Shown: piece by piece, positions 33,254-41,470 of the stretch | Position numbering within the stretch: position 1 is the stretch's first letter | Layout: each line of letters begins with the position of its first letter | Assembly (NCBI GenBank): GCA_052084925.1 | Contig: JBQDEV010000008.1 | Location: forward strand, 62,001 to 126,000 | DNA length: 64,000 nt | Direction: 5' to 3' | From: CmP2 sp052084925 | GTDB taxonomy: Bacteria; Actinomycetota; Actinomycetes; Actinomycetales; Micrococcaceae | Notes under the pieces: model-generated | What the model was told of the DNA's origin: nothing | Databases searched by the model: none | What the model saw: only the letters and a program-made list of their open reading frames with translations | Translations under genes and position numbers: made by a program

Positions 33254-34387
33254 TCAGGACTCGGAGAGCATGTCCAGCACCAGGGGTTTGACCCGGGTGC
33301 CGTAGAGCTCGATGGACTCCATCATGTACTCGTGCGGGAGCCGGCCGTTGCCGTACTTCATTCCGAACCGGGTCGCACCCAGGGCCTGCACGGTGTTCGC
33401 GATCTTGCGCGCCACGGTTTCCGGGCCGCCCAGGTGCAGAGCGCCGTGGCGGATCTCCTGGGCAAACTGCTCCGGACTCGGCGCGGGCCAGCCCCGCTCG
33501 CGGCCCAGCGTGGCGATCGCGTTGTGCCAGTACGGGTAGTACCGTTCCATGGCTTCCTCATCGGTGTTCGCAACGAAACCGTGGGAGTGCACCGCCACCC
33601 GGCGGGGTGCGAATCCGTTGGCTTCGATCTGCTCGCGGTAGAGCTTGGCGAAGGGTGCGAACCGCTGCGGCGCACCACCGATGATCGCCAGTTCCAACCC
33701 CATCCCGTACCGGGCGGCACGCATCGCCGATTCGGGCGAACCGCCGACGGCGACCCAGGTGGGCAGGCCGTGCTCATGCGCCGTTGTCGGGAAGATCGAC
33801 TGGTTCTCGAGCGCACCGCGGGTGGTGCCGGACCAGGTGACCGGCTGCTCTCGGCGCACGTGGTCGAAGAGCTCCAGCTTCTCCTCGAAGAGCACCTCAT
33901 AGTCGCTCAGGTCGTGGCCGAACAGCGGGAAGGACTCGATGAAGGAGCCCCGACCCAGCGAGACCTCGGCGCGGCCGGAGGTGATCCCGTCCAGGGTGGC
34001 GAAGCGCTGGTGCACCCGTACCGGATCGTCAGAAGAGAGCACGGTGACGGCGGAAATCAGTTTGATGCGCTCGGTGCGCGCGCCGATGGCGGTGAGCACG
34101 ACGTCGGGCGCGGAGACGGCGTAGTCCGGGCGGTGGTGCTCGCCGATGCCGATGACGTCGACGCCGACCTGATCGGCCAGCACGCCCTCGGTCACCAGGT
34201 TGCGCAGCACCTCGGGCTGGCTGAGCAGCCGGGTGCCCTCGACGTCCTGGGTGACGTCGCCGAAGGTGTGCAACCCGAACTCCACGACGCCGTCGGGCAG
34301 CGAATCGGCCAGCGGCGACGAGGGGTTCGGGGTGGGTGCGGCCAGGGGGTGCGGCGCGGAATTCTCAGTCATGTCTGGATCAACCAT
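33254..34387 (-). CDS. LLM-class (luciferase-like) flavin-dependent oxidoreductase
   Basis: 377 aa. Bacterial luciferase-like TIM barrel: VEFGLHTFGD near the start, DVIGIGEHHRPDYAVSAPDV, VSLGRGSFIESFPLFG, LPTWVAVGGSPESAMRAARYG, and LGGPETVARKIA near the end. These proteins use FMNH2 or F420H2 for monooxygenation or reduction; cofactor and substrate cannot be told. Starts at 34387 and 34372 are both possible and neither has a well-spaced ribosome site. Cytosolic. The sensor-kinase gene ends 13 bases upstream, so it may be cotranscribed with the two-component genes. Confidence 0.87.
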   Translation of the reverse strand: MVDPDMTENSAPHPLAAPTPNPSSPLADSLPDGVVEFGLHTFGDVTQDVEGTRLLSQPEVLRNLVTEGVLADQVGVDVIGIGEHHRPDYAVSAPDVVLTAIGARTERIKLISAVTVLSSDDPVRVHQRFATLDGITSGRAEVSLGRGSFIESFPLFGHDLSDYEVLFEEKLELFDHVRREQPVTWSGTTRGALENQSIFPTTAHEHGLPTWVAVGGSPESAMRAARYGMGLELAIIGGAPQRFAPFAKLYREQIEANGFAPRRVAVHSHGFVANTDEEAMERYYPYWHNAIATLGRERGWPAPSPEQFAQEIRHGALHLGGPETVARKIANTVQALGATRFGMKYGNGRLPHEYMMESIELYGTRVKPLVLDMLSES

Positions 34388-34400
34388 CCTCGGGCCGCAT

Positions 34401-36167
34401 TCATTCCTTCAAATCTGAATCTTCGCCGGTGGTGTTCGGCGCCGCCAGCGGGAGGGTGACCGTGAAGACGGTGCTGCCGGGGCGGGTCTCGACGACGACG
34501 TCGCCGCCATGCGCCTGAGCCACCGAACGGACGATCGCTAGACCCAGGCCGGTGGAGCCCTCGGCCGAGCTGCGGGCGGCGTCTCCGCGGACGAACCGGT
34601 CGAACACGTTCCGGGCGACGTCGTCGGGGATGCCGGGGCCGTTATCGGCGACGCGCAGCACGGCACGGGCAGGATGGTCGGACTGGTCGGACTGGCCGGG
34701 GGGACCCTCCGGCTCGACGTGCAGGCTGATCTCCACCGTGGTGCCGGCGGGGGTGTGCCGCCGGGCGTTGGTGAGCAGGTTCGCCACGAGCTGGCGCAGC
34801 TGTTCGGCGTCGGCGGAGATCAGCACCGGCTCCTCGGGGATCGCGGTGGTCCAGTCGTGCTCGCGCCCGGCCGCGTGGGCGTCCATGGCGGCGTCGACCA
34901 CGAGTTCGCCGAGGTCCACCGGCTTCGCGCGCCGCGACCCCGGCGGCGAAGCGGGCTGAACACCGTGGCCGCGTTCTGGACCGTCGTGATCGGCCGCATC
35001 GAGGCGGGCCAGCAGCAGCAGGCTCTCCACCAGATCGCTCATCCGCCCGGACTGGCGCATCACCCGGTCGAGATGATCCCGCCCGGCGGGGCTGAGTGGT
35101 TCGCTGAGCTGCAGCATCTCCGCATACCCGCGCATCGCTGCCAACGGGGTGCGCAGCTCATGGGAGGCATCGGCCACGAAGGCGCGCAACCGACGTTCGG
35201 AGTCGTTGCGGGCGCTCAGGGCGGCGTCCACCGAGTCGATCAGGGTGTTCAGCGCGGAGCCGACGTCGCCGATCTCGTCCCGGCGCTGCTCCAGATCGGC
35301 GGGCACCCGGTGTTGGACCAGCTCCACCGCCCCCGCCGACATGGGCGCCTGCGCCACCTGCACCGCGGCGTCGGCCACCCGACCCAGCGGCGTCAGTTCG
35401 CGGCGGGTCCACCACCAGCCCAGTCCCCCGACGGCGAGCAGGGCCAGCGCCCCGCCGGCCACCTGCACGCTCAGCAGGGTGGCCACCGTGGTGTCGGCCT
35501 CCACGGTGGAGACGCCGACCACCAGGGTCTCGACCTGCTGCGAGCGCTCGACGGCGGCCACCCGCACCAGGTACCGCCCGGTGGAGAGCTCCACCCGCTC
35601 CGTGGCGAACTCCGCTGCTGCGGCGGACTCTGACTGTTCGCCCTGGTCACCCTGATCTCCCTGTTCCACGCGTTCCGCCAGGGCGGCGAGCACAGCGGCG
35701 TCATCGTCGCTCATCGCACCGGTCTCGCCCTCCACGGTGAGATGACCGGCATCGACCGTTCCGTCGGCATCGATCACCAGGGTCACCGAATCCAGCGGCA
35801 CCCCGGGGGCACCCAGCGGATCCGGCGCCTCACCCGGGTCCTCTCCCGGGGTCACCTCAGGACGCGCGCCCGGACCCTCCAGATCATCCAGACTCTCCAG
35901 ATCAGCCGGGGTGTCGGGGTCATCCCGGCCATCCGCGAGGAAGCCGGCGGTGCGCTGCCACACCTCGCCGAGCCGATCCTGCAGCTGCGTCTCGACCACC
36001 CGGTTCGCCAGGGTGAGCGTCGTCGCGGTCAGCGCCACCAACACGACGGCGAGCACCACCAGCACCCCGGCCACGGTGCGGCCCGCCACCGAGCGACGCG
36101 GCCGCACTCGCGCGCGCTCTGCGGGCCGGGCAGTACGGTCCGCAGGTTCACGCCGGACGGATGACAT
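34401..36167 (-). CDS. Sensor histidine kinase
   Basis: 588 aa. Two membrane helices (about 31-54 and 229-252) enclose an acidic, low-complexity extracellular sensor (about 78-190; it includes DQGDQGEQSESAAAAE). Then HAMP (about 255-310), dimerisation domain with His336 in DASHELRTPLAAMRGYAEML, and the ATPase domain with NLLTNARRHTP, DNGPGIPDD and GSTGLGLAIV. It phosphorylates the partner regulator encoded upstream; the two genes overlap by 20 bases. The signal is unknown; no ligand-binding fold is visible in the sensor. Confidence 0.92.
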   Translation of the reverse strand: MSSVRREPADRTARPAERARVRPRRSVAGRTVAGVLVVLAVVLVALTATTLTLANRVVETQLQDRLGEVWQRTAGFLADGRDDPDTPADLESLDDLEGPGARPEVTPGEDPGEAPDPLGAPGVPLDSVTLVIDADGTVDAGHLTVEGETGAMSDDDAAVLAALAERVEQGDQGDQGEQSESAAAAEFATERVELSTGRYLVRVAAVERSQQVETLVVGVSTVEADTTVATLLSVQVAGGALALLAVGGLGWWWTRRELTPLGRVADAAVQVAQAPMSAGAVELVQHRVPADLEQRRDEIGDVGSALNTLIDSVDAALSARNDSERRLRAFVADASHELRTPLAAMRGYAEMLQLSEPLSPAGRDHLDRVMRQSGRMSDLVESLLLLARLDAADHDGPERGHGVQPASPPGSRRAKPVDLGELVVDAAMDAHAAGREHDWTTAIPEEPVLISADAEQLRQLVANLLTNARRHTPAGTTVEISLHVEPEGPPGQSDQSDHPARAVLRVADNGPGIPDDVARNVFDRFVRGDAARSSAEGSTGLGLAIVRSVAQAHGGDVVVETRPGSTVFTVTLPLAAPNTTGEDSDLKE

Positions 36168-36954
36168 ACCCGGCCCCGCGCAACGTGTGGATCATCGGCT
36201 CACGGCCGGCGTCGATCTTCTTGCGCAGATACGAAATGTAGAGCTCCACGATATTGGCCTGCCCGGCGAAGTCGTACTGCCAGACGTGATCGAGGATCTG
36301 CGACTTCGACAGCACCGCCTTCGGGTTCTCCATCAGGTACCGCAGCAGCTCGAACTGGGTGGCGGTCAGCTCGATCTCCTCCCCGGCGCGGGCGACCTCG
36401 CGGGTGCGCACGTTCATGATCAGGTCCCCCACCACCAGCTCGTCGGCGTCTTGGGCCACCACCCCGGAGCGCTGCACGAGCCGGTGCAGCCGGATGAGCA
36501 CTTCCTCGAGCGAGAACGGCTTGGTCACATAGTCATCCCCGCCGGCGGCCAGCCCGGTGATCCGATCGGCGACGGCGTCCTTCGCGGTGAGGAACAGGGC
36601 GGGCACCTCGGGCAGCGAGGCTCGGATCTTGGCCAGCACCTCGGTGCCGTCGAGTTCGGGCAGCATCCAGTCCAGCACCAGCACATCCGGGTGGAAGGAT
36701 CGAGCTGTTTCAACAGCGGCCCGGCCGGCGTGGGCGGTCTTCACCGTCCAGCCGCACATACTCAGCCCCATCGACACCAGATCGGCGAGCATCGGCTCAT
36801 CGTCGACGACGAGAGCGCGCACCGGGGAACCATCGGGATGCTCGAGGACCGGCAGCAGCTTCTTCAGCTCGGCCAGCCCGGTGCCCGATCCGGGTTCCAG
36901 GGAGGAGGCGCTCGATTCGCTCATGTGCTCATTATCCATCGTGGTGACGCTCAT
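36148..36954 (-). CDS. OmpR/PhoB-family response regulator
   Basis: 268 aa from the ATG at 36954 (GGAG nine bases before it); an in-frame longer reading to 37077 has no ribosome site. Receiver domain with acidic pocket VVDDEP and phospho-acceptor Asp95 in LVLDWMLPELDG, Lys in VTKPFSLEE, then a winged-helix DNA-binding domain (ELTATQFELLRYLMENPKAV, VELYISYLRKKID, IHTLRGAGYVIR). Partner of the overlapping histidine kinase. The first 40 residues are an unstructured extension. Divergent from the TetR gene. Confidence 0.92.
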   Translation of the reverse strand: MSVTTMDNEHMSESSASSLEPGSGTGLAELKKLLPVLEHPDGSPVRALVVDDEPMLADLVSMGLSMCGWTVKTAHAGRAAVETARSFHPDVLVLDWMLPELDGTEVLAKIRASLPEVPALFLTAKDAVADRITGLAAGGDDYVTKPFSLEEVLIRLHRLVQRSGVVAQDADELVVGDLIMNVRTREVARAGEEIELTATQFELLRYLMENPKAVLSKSQILDHVWQYDFAGQANIVELYISYLRKKIDAGREPMIHTLRGAGYVIRPA

Positions 36955-37085
36955 GACCTCAGTCTCCGCGTCCCGGTTGTGGCGGTATCCGGTGGTAGCT
37001 GTGCCGAACCTGTGCGTCGTCGTCAGCCCCGAAGCACTGTCCACAGCACTCGGAGCCGCGGAAGACACCGTGCTCAACGAAGTCG

Positions 37086-37111
37086 CTTACCTTCCGGAAG
37101 GTAAGTAGTTT
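37086..37111 (+). promoter_or_regulatory. TetR-type operator and promoter, copy 1
   Basis: CTTACCTTCCGGAAGGTAAG (37086-37105) is a perfect 20-bp palindrome, followed at once by a -10-like TAGTTT (37106-37111), six bases before the tetR-type ATG. The palindrome occupies the -35/-10 spacer, so the bound regulator would block its own transcription. The mRNA would be leaderless. The same 26 bases recur at 60786. Confidence 0.8.
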
Positions 37112-37117
37112 TTAAGG

Positions 37118-37756
37118 ATGCACACTTTTTCGGACGACGACGGCCCGAACCACTCCACCAGTCGCTCCACCGGCGGTCCCGTCGGCCCACTCACCGGCAC
37201 CGTCACCGATCGCAAGATCATCGACCGCGCCCTGACGTTGCTTCATGACGGCGAGGTGCTCAGTCTCGACGCCCTCGCCCGATCCACCGGCCTCACCAAA
37301 CCCGGGGTGCTGCACCATGTCGGATCGAAGCAGAAGCTGATGTTCGCCGTCGTCGACGAGGTGGTGAACCGCTGGGAGGATCAGCTGCGCCGCTACCCCT
37401 CCGCCATGGGACCGAACGCGGCGGGCGTGCCCTTCCGCCCCACGGCCGTGACCCGGCTGCGCTCCTACGTGGATTTCGCGTTCACCCACTCCTTCGGTGG
37501 CGCCGACCTAGCCCTGTTCGCCGACCCGCGCCTGCAGCAGCGACTACGCGATCAGTGGACCGAGCGGCTTCGGCCGTGGCTGGGCCCGCGCCCGGAACAG
37601 CGCACCGCCGCCCACGTCGCCGTGCGGCTGCTGGCCGACGGCATGTGGTTCAACGAGGCCCTGGGCACCGATGCCGTCAGCGATGCGGAGAAGGAGCGGG
37701 TGCGCGCCTTGGCACACCGGATGCTCGACGACGCGACGGAACAGGAGGCGCCATGA
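37118..37756 (+). CDS. TetR-family repressor of SMR exporter genes
   Basis: 212 aa. After a 25-residue polar extension comes the TetR DNA-binding domain (RKIIDRALTLLHDGEVLSLD, LARSTGLTKPGVLHHVGSKQ) and an all-helical ligand domain. AAGG abuts the ATG, too close for a ribosome site, and a -10 box sits six bases upstream, so translation is probably leaderless. The stop overlaps the start of the first SMR gene (ATGA). It should repress this operon through the palindrome at 37086, and be released by the exported cation or drug. Confidence 0.9.
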   Translation: MHTFSDDDGPNHSTSRSTGGPVGPLTGTVTDRKIIDRALTLLHDGEVLSLDALARSTGLTKPGVLHHVGSKQKLMFAVVDEVVNRWEDQLRRYPSAMGPNAAGVPFRPTAVTRLRSYVDFAFTHSFGGADLALFADPRLQQRLRDQWTERLRPWLGPRPEQRTAAHVAVRLLADGMWFNEALGTDAVSDAEKERVRALAHRMLDDATEQEAP

Positions 37757-38133
37757 CCATCGGAGCCCTCGACGACGTCGCCGAGATCGAGCCGTCGCGC
37801 CCGTTCAACCGGCGCGGCTGGATGTTCCTGGGCGTGGCAATTCTCTGCGAGGTCGCCGGATCGCTGTCCCTACGCGCCGCCCTGGATGCGCCCGGACTCT
37901 ACCCGGTGGTGGTGCTGGCTTATGTGGCCGCGTTCGCCTGCCTGGCCCAGGTGCTGCGCAGCGGGTTCAGCATCGGCATGGCCTACGGCATCTGGGGCGC
38001 CTGTGGGGTGGCCTTAACCGCCCTGGGCTCGGCGGTGCTGTTCCAGGAGGTCATCTCCCCGGTGATGGCCGCGGGTATCGCGCTGGTGATCCTCGGCGTG
38101 ATCTGCATCGAGGTCGGAGGGAGCTCCGCATGA
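37753..38133 (+). CDS. SMR-family multidrug exporter subunit
   Basis: 126 aa, four membrane helices plus a roughly 20-residue cytosolic N-terminal extension. The essential membrane Glu is present in the first helix (FLGVAILCEVAGSLSLRAA), and GMAYGIWGACGVALTALGSA is the usual SMR third-helix motif. SMR proteins export quaternary ammonium compounds or guanidinium in exchange for protons. The overlap with the next SMR gene (ATGA) points to a paired heterodimer of EbrAB/YkkCD type. Confidence 0.9.
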   Translation: MTIGALDDVAEIEPSRPFNRRGWMFLGVAILCEVAGSLSLRAALDAPGLYPVVVLAYVAAFACLAQVLRSGFSIGMAYGIWGACGVALTALGSAVLFQEVISPVMAAGIALVILGVICIEVGGSSA

Positions 38134-38465
38134 GCGCGATCGCCCTGGCCTGGGTGTACCTGAGCTGCGCCATCGTGCTGGAGGTCGGCGCCACCCTGTG
38201 CCTGCGCATGGCGGTGGCCGGGTCGCGCTGGTGGTACGCGCCCGTCGTCGTCGGTTATGTCCTCGCGTTCAGTCTGCTGAGCCTCACGCTGGCTCAGGGC
38301 ATGGGGCTCGGCATGGCCTACGGGATCTGGACGGCGGCCGGGGTGGCGCTGACTGCAGTGGCCGGACGGGTGCTGTTCCAGGAGCGGCTGACCTGGGTGA
38401 TGACGCTCGGTATCGCGCTGATTATCGGGGGCGTGCTGCTCATCGAACTGGGCGCGTCCCACTGA
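38130..38465 (+). CDS. SMR-family multidrug exporter subunit (partner)
   Basis: 111 aa, four helices, with the membrane Glu in YLSCAIVLEVGATLCLRMA and the motif GMAYGIWTAAGVALTAVAGR. Standard SMR length, without the N-terminal extension of the preceding gene, so the two chains can insert with opposite topology as in heterodimeric SMR pairs. Last gene of the TetR-controlled operon. Confidence 0.9.
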   Translation: MSAIALAWVYLSCAIVLEVGATLCLRMAVAGSRWWYAPVVVGYVLAFSLLSLTLAQGMGLGMAYGIWTAAGVALTAVAGRVLFQERLTWVMTLGIALIIGGVLLIELGASH

Positions 38466-38492
38466 GGCGCCCGGATAGGGCATGCTGGTGCT

Positions 38493-38948
38493 ATGACCTC
38501 GCCCCGTGAAGACCCGCTGGCCCTGGAAAATCAGGTGTGCTTCGCCCTGTCCGTGGCGTCGCGCTCGGTGATCGGCGCCTACCGAGAGGTGCTGGAACCG
38601 CTGCACCTCACCCACCCGCAGTACCTGGTGATGCTCGCGCTGTGGCAGTCCGGACCCATGGCACTGAAGGACCTGGCCGCCGAACTGCGCCAAGAGCCGG
38701 CCACGCTCTCACCGCTGCTGAAGCGGCTCGAGCATCAGGGCTACCTCACCCGCGAGCGCAGCGCGGCCGATGAGCGCACGCTGACGGTGGAACTCACCGA
38801 GGCCGGGGAGGCGCTGCGGGAACAGGCGTTGACGGTGCCCGAGGTGATGATGCGGCGGCTGGGCTTGAGCGAGGAACAGTTCCTGGACCTGCACCGCACG
38901 CTGACCGAGTTGCTAGCCGGCCTCACTGATGCGCAGCAGCTCCGCTGA
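38493..38948 (+). CDS. MarR-family regulator, OhrR-like
   Basis: 151 aa. Winged helix-turn-helix (LKDLAAELRQEPATLSPLLK, DERTLTVELTEAGEALREQA). Cys16 in LENQVCFALSVASRSVI is placed exactly as the peroxide-sensing Cys of one-cysteine OhrR proteins, so sensing of organic hydroperoxides by cysteine oxidation is likely. No ohr gene is adjacent. Its 3' end overlaps the convergent small gene by 36 bases, and that gene carries a MarR-type operator, so the small protein is the prime candidate target. Confidence 0.87.
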   Translation: MTSPREDPLALENQVCFALSVASRSVIGAYREVLEPLHLTHPQYLVMLALWQSGPMALKDLAAELRQEPATLSPLLKRLEHQGYLTRERSAADERTLTVELTEAGEALREQALTVPEVMMRRLGLSEEQFLDLHRTLTELLAGLTDAQQLR

Positions 38949-39149
38949 GGGCTCGGTGCCCCGCTCGCGGTGCCCGGCCAGGGTGAGCCGGGCCCGCTCC
39001 TGACGCAACTGGGCGCGGGGATCGATACCGGTCTGGCGATCCGCCGGACCGAAGATGCTCAGCACCGTGTAGAGCACGGTCCAGCGGAACCGGTACCAGC
39101 GGGTGAGCCCGGTGCTGTCTTCACTGAGTGCGACGGGAACGAAGCCCAT
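38913..39149 (-). CDS. Small hypothetical protein under MarR-type operator
   Basis: 78 aa, unrecognised. AGGGAG lies six bases before the ATG at 39149. The start MGFVPVALSEDSTGLTRWYR and one moderately hydrophobic segment (WTVLYTVLSIFG, about 24-36) are followed by a charged, Arg/Glu-rich tail. The perfect palindrome at 39191 sits 42 bases upstream. Together these make it a real, regulated gene. Its last 36 bases are antisense to the end of the marR gene. It may be a stress-induced membrane-associated protein. Confidence 0.65.
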   Translation of the reverse strand: MGFVPVALSEDSTGLTRWYRFRWTVLYTVLSIFGPADRQTGIDPRAQLRQERARLTLAGHRERGTEPSAELLRISEAG

Positions 39150-39190
39150 GGAAACTCCCTGCGATGGCCCCGCTGTGCTCGCGAGGCGAA

Positions 39191-39212
39191 AATAGTTAGT
39201 GCACTAACTATT
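39191..39212. promoter_or_regulatory. MarR-type operator
   Basis: A perfect 22-bp palindrome with the core TAGTTAGTGCACTAACTA, typical of MarR-family operators (TTAG-TGCA-CTAA). It lies between the ABC permease stop and the 78-residue gene on the minus strand. Its right half overlaps the likely -10 region of that gene. Confidence 0.8.
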
Positions 39213-39217
39213 GTAGC

Positions 39218-40618
39218 TCATGCGCCGGTCACCGCCCGCAGCGTCGGCGTGGAGGCGTGCACTCCGAGTCGGATGAGCACGATGCCCACGACCAGGCACC
39301 CCGCCACCACCGCGGTGGACAGCGGACTGAACACCACGGCCAGGCCCAGCACCGGCAGCGCGGTGACCACGGCGACGATCAGGGTGAAGATCAGCACGAT
39401 CCACAATGGCCCCACGATGGCACGACGCCGAATACCCTCCAGCTGCTCGGCGCTCATGCCGATGCGACGCAGCCCCTGATAGAGGCTCGCCCGATCCAGC
39501 ACCTGGGCGGTCTGGGTGATCGCCACCGAGCAGCCCGCCAGCAGGAACGCAATCACCATGGTCAGCAGCACCCCGGTGCGCAGATCCGCGGTCAGATACA
39601 GTTCCTCCGGGCGCATCTGGTCCGACGACGCCAGATTGGCCAGCGACATCCCGGCCCCGCCGACCACGCCGATGTAGGTGGTCAGCGCCACCCCGCCGAT
39701 CTGCGCCCAGGCCTGCTGCGGGGACTCCAGCACGGACCGCGCCGCGACCAGGGCCTCCGCCGTCGTCGCGCGACGCAGTTTCCACCGGGTGACCAACGCG
39801 ATCAGCCAGGGCCCGATGAAGTGCAGGGCCACCATCGGCACCGCCATCGCGGCCAGCATCATCACGACGGCGATCATCAGGGAGCCCGCCCCCAGGGCGT
39901 TGGCCAGCAGCTGGGCGGCGATCAGCAGCACCGCGGCGACGACGATCCGCACCCAGTGCACCCGTGCCGGACGCTGCCGGGTGCGCACCCCCAGTGGGGT
40001 GATCTCGATCTGGCGCAGCCCGCCGAGCGAGGCGGCCACCCCGACGCCCACGATCAACACCACCACGGTCAGCAGCAGCGGGACGCCCAGCCACATGCCG
40101 GAGACGCCGATGGGTCCGCCGGCGAAGCGCAGCAGCCCGGCCACCGGCATCAGCACCAGGTAGCCCACCGTGCCCAGCAGCGCGCCAACCACGGCCAGGG
40201 CGCTGGCCTCGGCGACGGCGAGCAGCCGCAACAGGGCGGAAGAGGCGCCGAGCAGCCGCAGCGAGGACAGCCGCTCGTCGCGCCGTCGAGCCAGCAGTCG
40301 GGCCGCAGCCGAGGCCAGCTGCGCCATCGGCACCACCAGCAGCACAGCGGCCAACAGCGCCAGCGACTGGTAGGTCACAGACAGGATCCCGGGGATCGTG
40401 AAGAAGAAGCGCACCCCGCCGGCCACGCTGAGCCCCAGGGCGGTGACAATACCGAAGGCCACCACCGGCAGCACCGCGGCGCGGCGATCGGCGAGCAGCC
40501 GGCTCAGGAACAGTCTCAACACGGTGGACGCCGTCGACACGCTGGACCCGGTGGACCCGCCGTCACGGCGCGACGCGGAGACGACGTCGACGTCGGGAAT
40601 CTCGTGCACCGCACTCAT
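39218..40618 (-). CDS. FtsX-type ABC transporter permease
   Basis: 466 aa, about ten membrane helices in two FtsX-like halves. It contains the FtsX-family loop ARRRDERLSSLRLLGASSALL after the first helices and LRRIGMSAEQLEGIRRRAIV in the second half. Together with the ATPase immediately upstream (start overlaps its stop, ATGA) it forms a MacB/BceAB-like exporter for peptides, lipids or lipoproteins, often giving resistance to antimicrobial peptides. No accessory periplasmic domain is visible. Confidence 0.87.
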   Translation of the reverse strand: MSAVHEIPDVDVVSASRRDGGSTGSSVSTASTVLRLFLSRLLADRRAAVLPVVAFGIVTALGLSVAGGVRFFFTIPGILSVTYQSLALLAAVLLVVPMAQLASAAARLLARRRDERLSSLRLLGASSALLRLLAVAEASALAVVGALLGTVGYLVLMPVAGLLRFAGGPIGVSGMWLGVPLLLTVVVLIVGVGVAASLGGLRQIEITPLGVRTRQRPARVHWVRIVVAAVLLIAAQLLANALGAGSLMIAVVMMLAAMAVPMVALHFIGPWLIALVTRWKLRRATTAEALVAARSVLESPQQAWAQIGGVALTTYIGVVGGAGMSLANLASSDQMRPEELYLTADLRTGVLLTMVIAFLLAGCSVAITQTAQVLDRASLYQGLRRIGMSAEQLEGIRRRAIVGPLWIVLIFTLIVAVVTALPVLGLAVVFSPLSTAVVAGCLVVGIVLIRLGVHASTPTLRAVTGA

Positions 40619-41376
40619 CGCGTGGCCTCCGTTCCCTCGATGGTTCCGGAGGCGGTCCCGGCAACGGGGCCACGTCCAGCAGCACCCTGCGAGTCCGAGA
40701 CGATGCGTCCATCGGCCACGCGGATCAGCCGGGAGCACCGGTCGGCGACCTGCTGATCGTGGGTGACCAACACCAGGGTGTGACCGCGGGAGACGGTGGA
40801 GTCCAGCAGCGCGGTCAGCACCGCCTCCGAAGTCATCGAATCCAGCGCCCCGGTCGGCTCGTCGGCGAACACCACGCTCGGATCCGCAATCTGGGCGCGA
40901 GCAATGGCGACTCGCTGCGCCTGCCCGCCGGAGAGCTCCCCGAGCCGGCGCTCCTCCATTCCGGCCAGGCCCAGGGCCGCCAGCCAGTGGCGCGCCTGGG
41001 TCTGGGCCGCGGCGCGCGGAACCCCGGAGAGCATCAGGGGCAGCGCGGCGTTCTCTTCCGCGGTCAACTCCGGCAGCAGCAACCCCTCCTGGAACACGAA
41101 TCCCAGGTGCTCCCGGCGCATCCGGGCACGCTGTTCCTCGCTGGCCCCGGTGATCTCGATCGGCTGCGGGGAGGAGGGCAGCTGCAGCCGGACCCGGCCC
41201 GCATCGGGGGCGAGAATTCCGGAGAGGCAGTGCATCAGGGTGGTCTTGCCGGACCCCGACGGCCCCATAATGGCCACCGATTCGCCCGGAGAGAGGTGGA
41301 GGCTGACGTCGTCGAGCGCCGTCGTCGGCCCGTAGGTCTTGGTGAGGTGATCTGCAATCAGTACTGGTGTAGTCAT
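40615..41376 (-). CDS. ABC transporter ATPase (LolD/MacB/BceA type)
   Basis: 253 aa. Walker A GPSGSGKTT, Q-loop in LGFVFQEGLLLPELT, signature LSGGQAQRVAIARA, Walker B VVFADEPTGALD and His-loop VLVTHDQQVADRC. The EPTGALD Walker B tail marks the LolD/MacB/BceA subgroup that partners FtsX-like permeases, which is what the next gene encodes. The last 30 residues are a Gly/Thr-rich tail. Confidence 0.92.
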   Translation of the reverse strand: MTTPVLIADHLTKTYGPTTALDDVSLHLSPGESVAIMGPSGSGKTTLMHCLSGILAPDAGRVRLQLPSSPQPIEITGASEEQRARMRREHLGFVFQEGLLLPELTAEENAALPLMLSGVPRAAAQTQARHWLAALGLAGMEERRLGELSGGQAQRVAIARAQIADPSVVFADEPTGALDSMTSEAVLTALLDSTVSRGHTLVLVTHDQQVADRCSRLIRVADGRIVSDSQGAAGRGPVAGTASGTIEGTEATR

Positions 41377-41470
41377 ACCTCCAGCATGCTGCGGCCGACC
41401 CCACCGCGTCGTCGCCCTGCAGCGTGATTCTGCACGACGGCGCCTCCTCCTGTCGGTGGACCCGAAGACG

